DNA of 13,663 nucleotides from UBA2197 sp034370465. GTDB lineage: Bacteria; Desulfobacterota; Desulfuromonadia; Desulfuromonadales; UBA2197. Below are positions 6,649 through 13,663 of the stretch, piece by piece. The position numbers and the translations under genes were made by a program. The notes under the pieces are model-generated. The model did no database searches, was not told where the DNA came from, and was given only the letters and a program-made list of their open reading frames with translations. How positions within the stretch are numbered: position 1 is the stretch's first letter; the number at the start of each line of letters is the position of its first letter. The DNA is taken from assembly GCA_034370465.1 (NCBI GenBank), contig JAXMLA010000124.1, forward strand, positions 1 to 13,663, given 5' to 3'.

Positions 6649-7965
6649 TTATTTTGTTCGGCTGACGCGGCGACCGACTTTGATCGCCGGCTTCTCTTCG
6701 ACGACTCTCTTCTTGCGGGGGGGAGGGGTTGCTGGCGGAGCATTGGCTTTCGCCTGCGCGACGCGTTTCTTTGATTTGGTCGGTTGCAGCGCGTTCTTGA
6801 CCTCTTTGGTCTTGACGCTCCGCCGCACCGCAATCTGGGGAAATTCGGCGATTGTCTGGCGCGGGATGGTGTACTTGAGGAGTTTTTCGATGGCAGTGAG
6901 CAGGGGTTGCTCTTCGCGACAGAGCAGCGAGAGGGCGACACCATCCTCACCGGCGCGGCCGGTGCGGCCGATGCGATGGACATAATCTTCTGGCACCTGC
7001 GGCAGGTCGTAGTTGACCACATGCGGCAGATGCTCGATATCGAGGCCGCGCGCCGCGACATCGGTCGCCACCAGGACGCGAAACTCCCCCTTCTTGAACT
7101 CTGCCAGGGTGCGGGTGCGGATCGACTGGCTCTTGTTACTGTGGATGGCGGCGGCTTTGATGCCGTCGAAAAGGAGTTCTTCGGTGAGTTTGTCGGCGCC
7201 GTAACGGGTGCGGACAAAGACCAGAACCTGATTCCATTCCCCCTTGCGGATCAGGTGCGACAGCATCTCCCGCTTACGACTGCGCTCCACCGGATAGATC
7301 GTCTGGACCACGGCGTCGGCGGTAATCTGGCGGCGTGCCACTTCGATCCGCTTCGGCGAATCGAGGAGTTCGTCCGCGAGTTCCTTGATACTTGCCGAAT
7401 AGGTGGCGGAAAAGAGCAGGGTCTGGTGGTTCTCCGGCAGATACTCCGCCACCTTGAGGATGGCGTTGATAAAGCCGAGATCGAGCATGCGGTCGGCTTC
7501 GTCGAGGACGAGAAATTGCACCGTCGAGAGATCGATAGTCTCCCGTTCGGCGTGATCGAGGAGTCGTCCCGGCGTTGCCACCACCATGTCGACGCCGCGC
7601 TCCAATCGTTCGATCTGCGCCTGGATATTCACCCCGCCGTAGAGCATCGTCGAGCGCAGCGACAGGCGTCGCCCGTAAAATTGCAGATCTTCACTGACCT
7701 GGGCGGCGAGTTCACGGGTCGGCACCAAAACCAGAGCGCGCGGCCGCCGGTGTTTCTCCTTGGGGAACTCCTTGCCGAGCATCTGCACGATCGGCAGGGC
7801 AAAGGCCGCGGTCTTGCCGGTGCCGGTCTGGGCGCCGGCGAGGAGGTCGTGGCCGGCAAAGATGACCGGGATCGCCTGCGTCTGGATTGGAGTCGGGGTG
7901 ATATAGCCCTGGCTGGCGATGGCGCTGAGGAGTTCGGCGCGCAGGCCGAGAGATTCAAAAGACAT
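6649..7965 (-). CDS. rhlE: DEAD-box ATP-dependent RNA helicase, RhlE type
   Basis: This 438-residue protein carries the full helicase motif set: Q motif TPTPIQTQAIP (23-33), motif I AQTGTGKT (45-52), Ia PTREL (82-86), GG (110-111), Ib TPGR (131-134), II DEAD (155-158), III SAT (186-188), IV VLVFVRTR, V ATDVAARGLD (300-309) and VI HRIGRTGR (330-337). The C-terminal 60 residues are Lys/Arg/Pro-rich and low in complexity, as in RhlE relatives, and probably bind RNA. Such helicases unwind short RNA duplexes during ribosome assembly or RNA decay and are often cold-induced; that role is known for the family and inferred here. The ATG at 7965 follows AAGGA by 9 bases. The gene is monocistronic by layout, with a hairpin terminator downstream and a divergent kinase gene upstream. 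Confidence 0.95.
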   Translation of the reverse strand: MSFESLGLRAELLSAIASQGYITPTPIQTQAIPVIFAGHDLLAGAQTGTGKTAAFALPIVQMLGKEFPKEKHRRPRALVLVPTRELAAQVSEDLQFYGRRLSLRSTMLYGGVNIQAQIERLERGVDMVVATPGRLLDHAERETIDLSTVQFLVLDEADRMLDLGFINAILKVAEYLPENHQTLLFSATYSASIKELADELLDSPKRIEVARRQITADAVVQTIYPVERSRKREMLSHLIRKGEWNQVLVFVRTRYGADKLTEELLFDGIKAAAIHSNKSQSIRTRTLAEFKKGEFRVLVATDVAARGLDIEHLPHVVNYDLPQVPEDYVHRIGRTGRAGEDGVALSLLCREEQPLLTAIEKLLKYTIPRQTIAEFPQIAVRRSVKTKEVKNALQPTKSKKRVAQAKANAPPATPPPRKKRVVEEKPAIKVGRRVSRTK

Positions 7966-8053
7966 GGAACAAGATCCTTCAGTTAAACGATACGTTGGCG
8001 ACGGGCGGCAGGATACGGAGTCTCACTGTAACCCTGATAGCGTAACTTTCTCA

Positions 8054-8059
8054 ATTATA
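8054..8059 (-). promoter_or_regulatory. Candidate -10 element for rhlE
   Basis: On the minus strand this is an exact TATAAT, about 90 bases upstream of the helicase start codon, within an AT-rich patch in an otherwise GC-rich region. No good -35 hexamer sits at 16-18 bp; the nearest are GTTCAA-like. If used, it would give a 5' leader of roughly 80 bases. This is a pattern match only. Confidence 0.35.
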
Positions 8060-8166
8060 TTTCGCGCAATTTTTGTTGAACTCCACTTATCGTAGGAAAT
8101 ACTCCTCATTTTCCCGATAACATCCCTCCAATCCTGTAAAAATATCATGCTTTATAACTTTTAATA

Positions 8167-8195
8167 TTGATTCGCTGTAGAAGGAAAGGCATATT
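8167..8195 (+). promoter_or_regulatory. Candidate sigma-70-like promoter for the HDOD kinase operon
   Basis: TTGATT (8167-8172) and CATATT (8190-8195) are separated by 17 bases; each matches four of six consensus positions. It lies about 70 bp before the kinase start in the AT-rich divergent intergenic region. A second weaker pair is TTGAAC (8076-8081) with AATACT (8098-8103). No sigma-54 GG-GC signature was found by eye. Pattern match only. Confidence 0.3.
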
Positions 8196-8264
8196 GTCGC
8201 GTTAACAAGCTCTCGTATGAGCGAGGACTGATTCGTCCCTTCTTCCCTGAAAAACAAGGCGTAT

Positions 8265-10340
8265 ATGTCGGTGGTTTCCTCACAAATCAGCGCCCGTGAG
8301 ATGACTCAACTGCTCTCGTCTCCGCATGTGGCGGCTCAGTTACTGGGGGCGTGTCAGGCGGCGGACTTTTCTCCCCACGATCTGCAGAAGATTATCCTGC
8401 AGGATAGCGTTTTTTGCGCCAAAGTCCTTAATGCTGCAGTTTCCTCCTGCTCCGACCGGCTCGATCCCGGGGCACCTCTCTCCGCGGCCCTCGCCGCCCT
8501 TGGCCTCCCCGCCATCAAAAGTCTTGCCCTCCAGTCCGCAAAGCGCTTAGTCGATACCAGTTTCACCGCCGGACAGGTTCAGTTTCTGCGGGAACTGTGG
8601 TTTTATTCCCAGGTTGGCAGTATTGCCGCCCGTTGTCTGGCGGAAGCGATTTCCTACCCTGATCCGGAAGAGGCACAGTTGACCGGTCTCTTTCTGAATA
8701 TCGGGATGCTGACGCTCTTTTCGCAGAATCCTGAACAGTACCTGCATGATGTCGGCAGTCCCATCAGCAGCAAGGAGGTGAGGGGGCAGGAGCAGATCAG
8801 CTTTGCAACGGACCATTTGCAGATTGCCGATGCGCTGATTACAGGGTGGCAGCTGGAGTCGTTCATGGCCGATGCCGTCAGCTTTTCCCATCTCGATTTC
8901 GTCCGCTGTCAGGATGCGAGCCCCTTGATCCGGATTGCCCGCTTTTCTCTGGAAATTTGCAAAAGTCCTTTTGTGCTGAGCGACAATCTATTGTTGGCCG
9001 GTGAAAAACTCTTTGGTTTCACCCGGAGAGAGAGCGAAGATCTCTTTGCTCTGGCCGGGAAGAGCTATCGCAGTCTGTCCCCCCTCAACGGCGACGTGGA
9101 AGAGGGGCTGAAAGAGCTCGGCCAGATGCAGAACCGTTTGACCTCGCTGGTCTTTTCCCTTGCTGATCTGGAAGGGATGAATACGCAGCTCTTTTCTGCC
9201 GGCAAGGTTGAAAGCTTTGTCGAGGCGGCGCGTCATCTTTACCGGCAAAATTCTCCGGCACAAGAAGCGGTCTTCTTTACGGTCGCGCCGCAGAACTCTC
9301 ATCTCATCGGAATGCCGTCTGCCGGGCAGGCTCGACTCGTCGGCGGGTTGACGACCGCACCGACGGCCGGCAACCTCCTCGCCGCCGCGCTGCAGGGCGA
9401 TAAAATGCGGCACTCCTTCGACTTCGACAGCTTCAGTCTTTCTCTCTTTGATCGTCAACTCATCCGTCTTTGCCGGGGGAGGGGAATAATTTGTCTGCCG
9501 CTGCGACTGGGGGGGCAACTCCTTGGTGGCGTCGCTCTCGGTCTTGATAACAAGGCGGAAGTTGAAACCTTTACCTCACCGCGGATACAGATGCTCACCG
9601 CTTCCGTCGCCAAGGCGCTGACTGCCTTGCTGGCGGTGCAATCGTCGTCCGCGCGGAATCTGCCGGCCGGTGCTGATGTCAACCTCATCCCCAAGTTGGT
9701 TCATGAAGTCAGTAATCCTTTGACGATTATCAATAACTACATGAGTGCGGTCGGCACCCTGCTGACGGGGACGGAACATGAAGAAGTCTTTCCGGCTATC
9801 GAAAATGAAATCAAGAGAATCGGGGAAATTCTAAGCTATTACAGTCAGTTGCATGATGAACCACAACTTCCTGAGCCGGTTGTCGATCTCAACGAGTTGC
9901 TTCTGTCCGTTGTCGAAAGTCTCAAGCCGACCTTCTTCACGCCAAAAAAGATCGAGGTCTGCACCGATTTTGATCACTCTCTGCGGCCGGTGAGAACCCG
10001 ATCCCTGGTGATCAAACAGATTCTGGTGAACCTGTTGAAGAATGCAGCAGAAGCGCTCGGCAAAAACGTCAGGATATCACTGACAACCCGCGGCTACAGC
10101 ACTTCGGATGGTGAGCACTTTGTCGATATCCGCGTGCAGGATAACGGACCGGGGATCGATAAAGAGATCAAGGATAAACTCTTCTCCCCGGTGACCAGCA
10201 CCAAGGGGAACGGGCATGCCGGTCTCGGTTTGAATATTGTCAAGGGGATGGTTGATGATATCGGTGCGAAGATCAGTTGTCATAGTTCCGCTCCGTTCGG
10301 CACCAGTTTTAATCTGGTGATTCCAACCCTTGACGAGTGA
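8265..10340 (+). CDS. Soluble hybrid-input sensor histidine kinase: HDOD-GAF-HisKA-HATPase
   Basis: This 691-residue protein has no clear membrane segment. An HDOD domain fills about residues 15-220 (ILQDSVFCAKVLNAAVSS; an Ala/Leu-rich stretch ending ALGLPAIKSLAL; GLFLNIGMLTLF). A GAF-like domain follows at about 300-460 (ICLPLRLGGQLLGGVALGL). The kinase core comes last: phosphoacceptor His480 in LVHEVSNPLTIINNYM, N-box NLLKNAAEAL (Asn593), G1 box DNGPGI (626-631), a GHAGLGLNIVKGM G2 box and a final GTSFNLVIP strand. The catalytic residues look intact. HDOD domains are common alone or with GGDEF/EAL partners but are unusual as the input of a histidine kinase. The ATG at 8265 has only a weak AAGG upstream. 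The next gene begins 40 bp after the stop and encodes a receiver protein, so it is the likely phosphorylation partner. Confidence 0.92.
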   Translation: MSVVSSQISAREMTQLLSSPHVAAQLLGACQAADFSPHDLQKIILQDSVFCAKVLNAAVSSCSDRLDPGAPLSAALAALGLPAIKSLALQSAKRLVDTSFTAGQVQFLRELWFYSQVGSIAARCLAEAISYPDPEEAQLTGLFLNIGMLTLFSQNPEQYLHDVGSPISSKEVRGQEQISFATDHLQIADALITGWQLESFMADAVSFSHLDFVRCQDASPLIRIARFSLEICKSPFVLSDNLLLAGEKLFGFTRRESEDLFALAGKSYRSLSPLNGDVEEGLKELGQMQNRLTSLVFSLADLEGMNTQLFSAGKVESFVEAARHLYRQNSPAQEAVFFTVAPQNSHLIGMPSAGQARLVGGLTTAPTAGNLLAAALQGDKMRHSFDFDSFSLSLFDRQLIRLCRGRGIICLPLRLGGQLLGGVALGLDNKAEVETFTSPRIQMLTASVAKALTALLAVQSSSARNLPAGADVNLIPKLVHEVSNPLTIINNYMSAVGTLLTGTEHEEVFPAIENEIKRIGEILSYYSQLHDEPQLPEPVVDLNELLLSVVESLKPTFFTPKKIEVCTDFDHSLRPVRTRSLVIKQILVNLLKNAAEALGKNVRISLTTRGYSTSDGEHFVDIRVQDNGPGIDKEIKDKLFSPVTSTKGNGHAGLGLNIVKGMVDDIGAKISCHSSAPFGTSFNLVIPTLDE

Positions 10341-10380
10341 AGTTCTATCTTTTCAATTTTAACAATTATGGTGAAATGTC

Positions 10381-12564
10381 ATGCATGTAGTTCAGCCGTT
10401 TGCCCCCGGGGCACAGCCAAAACCGAAAATTCTGATTGTCGATGATGATGCGACGATGCTATCCAGTTTGCGCCTTCTCCTCAAGGCCAATGGCCATAGC
10501 GTCGACGCCACCCAGGGCGGGGCGGAAGCCATCGCCCGGTTGCAGACTTCGAACTACGACCTGATGCTGCTCGATCTGCAGATGCCCGGGGTTGGTGGTC
10601 ACGAGGTCCTGGTTCATATCCGGGACAACAAGATTGACACCAAGGTGATCGCTGTCAGTGGCGAGACTTCTTTTGCCATGGTCAAGGAGACCTTGACCAA
10701 AGGGGCTTACGACTTTGTCCGTAAACCCTATAATGCCGGTGAACTTTTGACCACGATTAACAATGGCTTGCAAAGCCGGATCCTTGAACAGGAGCATAAA
10801 GCCATGCGCCTGGCTCTGGAGGAATCGGAAAAGCTGCATCGCTACATCGTTAATAACTCCCCTGATATTGTTTATGTGCTCGACAGCCAAGGCCATTTCA
10901 CCTTTATCAACGACCGCATTGAGGCGCTGCTCGGCTATCGCCGTGAGGACTTGATCGGAAAGCACTTTTCGGTCCTGGTTCACGAGGACGATCTCGCCGA
11001 GGCCACCTATGTTTTCCATGAGCGCCGCACCGGTGCCCGCGCCAGTAAAGATGTCGAGCTGCGGTTGAAGATCAACGATGAAGCGCGCGCCTCACGCTGT
11101 TTTGAGACCCATGTTCTGCCGATTACGCTCCATTCGATGGGGATGTACAATCCTCAAGGACTGAATGGTCAAAATGAATTTATCGGCACCTATGGCTGTG
11201 CCCGGGATATTACGGATCGCAAACGGCACGAAGAGTTGATCAACTATCAGGCTTATCATGATCTGTTGACCAGCCTGCCGAACCGGGCCCTCTTTGAGGA
11301 CCGGATCAAGCTGGCAACCGCGCATGCCCGCCGTTATCATGAGAATCTGGCGGTCATGTACCTGGATGTCGATCGGTTCAAGCTGGTCAACGATTCTCTG
11401 GGTCATGCTGTCGGCGACAAGTTGCTGCAGATTGTCGCCGAACGGATTTCGCGCTGTCTGCGGGCCGATGATACTCTGGCCCGTTTCGGGGGGGATGAGT
11501 TTACCCTGCTGCTGCCGCAGATCAAAACCAAGGAGGATGCCGCGGCGGTGGCGTTGAAGATTCTCGACAGCCTCAGAGTGCCCATCCATGTCGATCACCA
11601 GGAAATATTCATCAGCGCCAGTATCGGGATCGCCATGTATCCATATAGTGGTCAAACGATGGAAACTTTAGTCAAAAGTGCTGATATCGCCATGTATCAC
11701 GTCAAATCTAACGGCAAAGACGGCTTCCGCTTCTTTTCCGAAGAAATGAACGATTCCTATACCAGTCATCTCGCCGTGGAGCGGGATCTGCATCGGGCTC
11801 TAGAACATAAACAATTTGCAGTCTTCTTTCAGCCGAAAGTCAATGCCCTGACCTGTCAGATCGTTGGCATGGAAGCGCTGATCCGCTGGTTCCATCCGGA
11901 AAAAGGGATGGTGTTGCCCGATGCATTTATTCCTTTGGCGGAACAGACCAGACTGATTGTGCCGATCGGCGATTGGGTCTTTCGCGCCACCTGCGAAGAG
12001 ATTTGTCGCTGGCGCAAACAGGGGCTGCCCAAGATCAAGGTTTCCATTAATATTTCGGCAATCCAGATCGAACAGGAAGATTTTGTTCAGAAGATCGTCG
12101 ATACTTTGGCGGAATTCAAGCTCAGCGGCGATTATATCGAGATTGAAATTACCGAGTACGGGCTGATGAAAAATCGTGAAAATGCCATTCAAAAGTTGCT
12201 ACGGTTGAGCGCTCACGGCATCACGATCGCGATCGATGATTTCGGAACCGGCTATTCCTCCCTCAGCTACCTGCACAAATTGCCGGTCAACACCATCAAG
12301 ATCGATCGGTCCTTTGTCAATGACATTGAGCCCGGCATCAAAAAGACCTGTATTGTTGATGCCATCGCTGCCATGGCCAGGGGGTTGAAGCTGCACATGG
12401 TGGCAGAAGGAGTCGAAACGGTTGCGCAGTTGACCTATTTGAAGAATCTTGGCTGTGTCGAGATTCAAGGGTTTTTGTTTGGAAAGCCGCAGTCGGCCCA
12501 GGCGACCCTGGAATTGATGACCTTGCGGTCAGATGGAAAGCTGGCGGCGTGCCTGGTCTGTTAG
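10381..12564 (+). CDS. Response regulator with PAS, GGDEF and EAL domains (c-di-GMP turnover)
   Basis: This 727-residue soluble protein has four domains. The receiver (about residues 16-130) has the acidic cluster DDD (21-23), phosphoacceptor Asp65 (LLLDLQMPG), Ser93 and Lys115. A PAS domain spans about 150-285 (IVNNSPDIVYVLDSQGHF to GCARDITDRK). The GGDEF domain (about 290-455) has an intact GGDEF (370-374) and an RADD inhibitory site (361-364) at the right spacing. The EAL domain (about 475-715) has EAL (498-500), DDFGTG (619-624), Lys640 in KIDRSFV, Glu676 in AEGVET and Gln696. Both synthesis and hydrolysis of c-di-GMP are therefore possible; which dominates cannot be read from sequence. 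The start is ATG 10381, with GGTGA about 7 bases upstream. It probably receives phosphate from the adjacent HDOD kinase. Confidence 0.95.
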   Translation: MHVVQPFAPGAQPKPKILIVDDDATMLSSLRLLLKANGHSVDATQGGAEAIARLQTSNYDLMLLDLQMPGVGGHEVLVHIRDNKIDTKVIAVSGETSFAMVKETLTKGAYDFVRKPYNAGELLTTINNGLQSRILEQEHKAMRLALEESEKLHRYIVNNSPDIVYVLDSQGHFTFINDRIEALLGYRREDLIGKHFSVLVHEDDLAEATYVFHERRTGARASKDVELRLKINDEARASRCFETHVLPITLHSMGMYNPQGLNGQNEFIGTYGCARDITDRKRHEELINYQAYHDLLTSLPNRALFEDRIKLATAHARRYHENLAVMYLDVDRFKLVNDSLGHAVGDKLLQIVAERISRCLRADDTLARFGGDEFTLLLPQIKTKEDAAAVALKILDSLRVPIHVDHQEIFISASIGIAMYPYSGQTMETLVKSADIAMYHVKSNGKDGFRFFSEEMNDSYTSHLAVERDLHRALEHKQFAVFFQPKVNALTCQIVGMEALIRWFHPEKGMVLPDAFIPLAEQTRLIVPIGDWVFRATCEEICRWRKQGLPKIKVSINISAIQIEQEDFVQKIVDTLAEFKLSGDYIEIEITEYGLMKNRENAIQKLLRLSAHGITIAIDDFGTGYSSLSYLHKLPVNTIKIDRSFVNDIEPGIKKTCIVDAIAAMARGLKLHMVAEGVETVAQLTYLKNLGCVEIQGFLFGKPQSAQATLELMTLRSDGKLAACLVC

Positions 12565-12628
12565 CGGCGGGTGTTCCCGGCGTTAGAGGGGGATTTTTTA
12601 AAATTTGTTTGCTGTTCAGGAGATGTTC

Positions 12629-13663
12629 GTGCCCTTTCCCCTCTCTCCCAATCTGACTGCCATGCAGCCGCCGCCGATCACCGAGGTCAAATCATGGATC
12701 GCCGGGCGCAGCTTCCCTCCAGAAAAGCCGCTCATCGACCTCTGTCAGGCCATCCCCGATTATCCGCCGGCCGCGGCGATGATGCATGCTCTGACCCCGC
12801 TGTTGCACGATCCCGCCGTCGCCAAATACTCCCCCGATGAAGGTCTCCCGGCGGTGCGTCAGTCGATCGCCAACTGGTATGCACGGCGTTATGGGGCCGG
12901 CCCGCAAGCGGCGGAGATCTGTTTGACGATCGGCGCCAGTCAGGCCTTCTGGCTGGCGATGCTGACTCTGTGTCAGGCCGGTGACGAAGTCATTGTCCCT
13001 CTTCCCGCGTACTTTGATCATCCTATGGCCCTGAGCGCGTACGGGGTGGTGCCGCGCTATCTTCCCTACGTCGAAGGGTCCGGTGGTCTCCCCGATCCGG
13101 CACTCATCGCCGCGGCAATTACCGGGAAAACCCGGGCAATCCTTCTCGTTTCACCGAGTAACCCGACCGGTGCCATTTTGCCGCCGGCATTGCTACGCGA
13201 ACTTTTCGACTTGGCGCGCCGCCATAATATCGCCCTTCTTCTCGACGAAACCTACAATACCTTCGCTCCCCCCTCGACCCGCCACGACCTCTTCAGTACC
13301 CCGGCATGGGGCGATCACTTCGTCCAGATCGCTTCCTTCGGCAAGACCTTTGCTCTCACCGGTTACCGCGCCGGGGCACTGGTCGCCAGTGAGGCGGTGA
13401 TCAATGCCGCTCTCAAGGTACAGGACAGCATGGTCGTCTGTGCGCCGCGCCTCACCCAGCACGCCATTGCCTGGGGCTGCGACCATCTTGATCTCTGGGT
13501 GGAGGCCAATGCCCTCATGATGCAGGAGCGTCACGATCTTTTCAGGTCGGCCTTCACCCATGCCGAAAATCGCTTCAGCCTCAGCGCCAGTGGCGCCTTC
13601 TTTGCCTGGGTGCGCCACCCCTTTAACGGCCAGAGCGGCCGCCAGGTGGCGCGGCGCTTGGCG
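12629..13663 (+). CDS. Class I/II PLP-dependent aminotransferase, 3' end cut by window
   Basis: The frame stays open to the last base, giving 345 codons. It follows the aspartate aminotransferase fold: YSPDEGLPAVRQSIANWY in the N-terminal part, GASQAFWLAML and PAYFDHP around the PLP phosphate site, SPSNPTGAILP (the conserved NPTG), LLLDETYNTF with the PLP-pairing Asp, and SFGKTFALTGYRAGALV. The Lys in this last stretch (residue 239 from the chosen start) would form the Schiff base. The terminal domain carrying the usual substrate-carboxylate Arg is mostly beyond the window, so the amino donor cannot be guessed. The start is placed at GTG 12629 because AGGAG (12618-12622) lies 6 bases upstream. 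An in-frame ATG at 12623 abuts that site, and an ATG at 12662 is also possible. It follows the c-di-GMP regulator by 64 bp with no clear functional link. Confidence 0.9.
   Translation, partial: MPFPLSPNLTAMQPPPITEVKSWIAGRSFPPEKPLIDLCQAIPDYPPAAAMMHALTPLLHDPAVAKYSPDEGLPAVRQSIANWYARRYGAGPQAAEICLTIGASQAFWLAMLTLCQAGDEVIVPLPAYFDHPMALSAYGVVPRYLPYVEGSGGLPDPALIAAAITGKTRAILLVSPSNPTGAILPPALLRELFDLARRHNIALLLDETYNTFAPPSTRHDLFSTPAWGDHFVQIASFGKTFALTGYRAGALVASEAVINAALKVQDSMVVCAPRLTQHAIAWGCDHLDLWVEANALMMQERHDLFRSAFTHAENRFSLSASGAFFAWVRHPFNGQSGRQVARRLA

Noticed and set aside
5343..6665. Long plus-strand open frame (440 codons) antisense to amrS and the kinase gene
   Set aside because: It mirrors the true minus-strand genes, has no recognisable family, and spans intergenic sequence and the terminator. 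It is a by-product of GC-biased codon use.
6784..7986. Plus-strand open frame of 400 codons opposite rhlE
   Set aside because: It is the antisense shadow of a helicase with a full motif set, has no ribosome site and shows no family pattern.
7966..8264. c-di-GMP riboswitch (GEMM) or other structured RNA in the divergent intergenic region
   Set aside because: No GEMM-like conserved core or other known riboswitch motif was seen; only short hairpins such as GGAC/GTCC near 8225-8238.
12565..12600. CGGGTGTTCCCG followed by T6 as a terminator after the c-di-GMP regulator
   Set aside because: The stem is only 4 bp and lies about 15 bases before the T-run, so it is not a convincing intrinsic terminator.

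Overview
The window looks like a chromosomal segment of a moderately high-GC Gram-negative bacterium. The gene mix suggests a Desulfuromonadales/Geobacter-type deltaproteobacterium: HDOD kinases, REC-PAS-GGDEF-EAL regulators, SpoIIE-type phosphatases, an AmrS-type radical SAM protein and an adenosine-specific kinase. This assignment is inferred from gene content, not from a marker gene. No mobile elements, CRISPR arrays, rRNA or tRNA genes were seen. The two outermost genes are cut by the window edges.

Layout. Positions 1-3229 (+) hold the end of a universal stress protein, an AEC-family (auxin efflux carrier-like) permease, and a methyl-accepting chemotaxis protein with no periplasmic sensor domain and an unusual signalling tip. 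Positions 3376-6473 (-) form a tight four-gene cluster. In transcription order these are an AmrS-like radical SAM enzyme, an adenosine-specific kinase (PF04008) with a TTG start, protein-L-isoaspartate methyltransferase (pcm), and a SpoIIE/PP2C-type phosphatase whose start overlaps the pcm stop. A small hairpin after the phosphatase may end this unit, which converges on the chemoreceptor gene. Positions 6649-7965 (-) encode an RhlE-type DEAD-box RNA helicase, followed by a strong hairpin terminator. A 299-bp divergent intergenic region (7966-8264) carries candidate promoters for both directions.

Positions 8265-12564 (+) hold a probable two-component pair: a soluble HDOD-GAF-histidine kinase, then 40 bp later a REC-PAS-GGDEF-EAL regulator with all recognisable catalytic motifs intact. 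The kinase probably phosphorylates the regulator and so adjusts c-di-GMP. The last gene (12629 to the window end) is a class I/II PLP-dependent aminotransferase, cut at its 3' end.

The parts most worth a second look are the radical SAM / adenosine kinase / pcm / phosphatase operon, the HDOD kinase with its c-di-GMP partner, the divergent chemoreceptor tip, and a long UUCG-loop hairpin that can pair with the ribosome-binding region of the permease gene.
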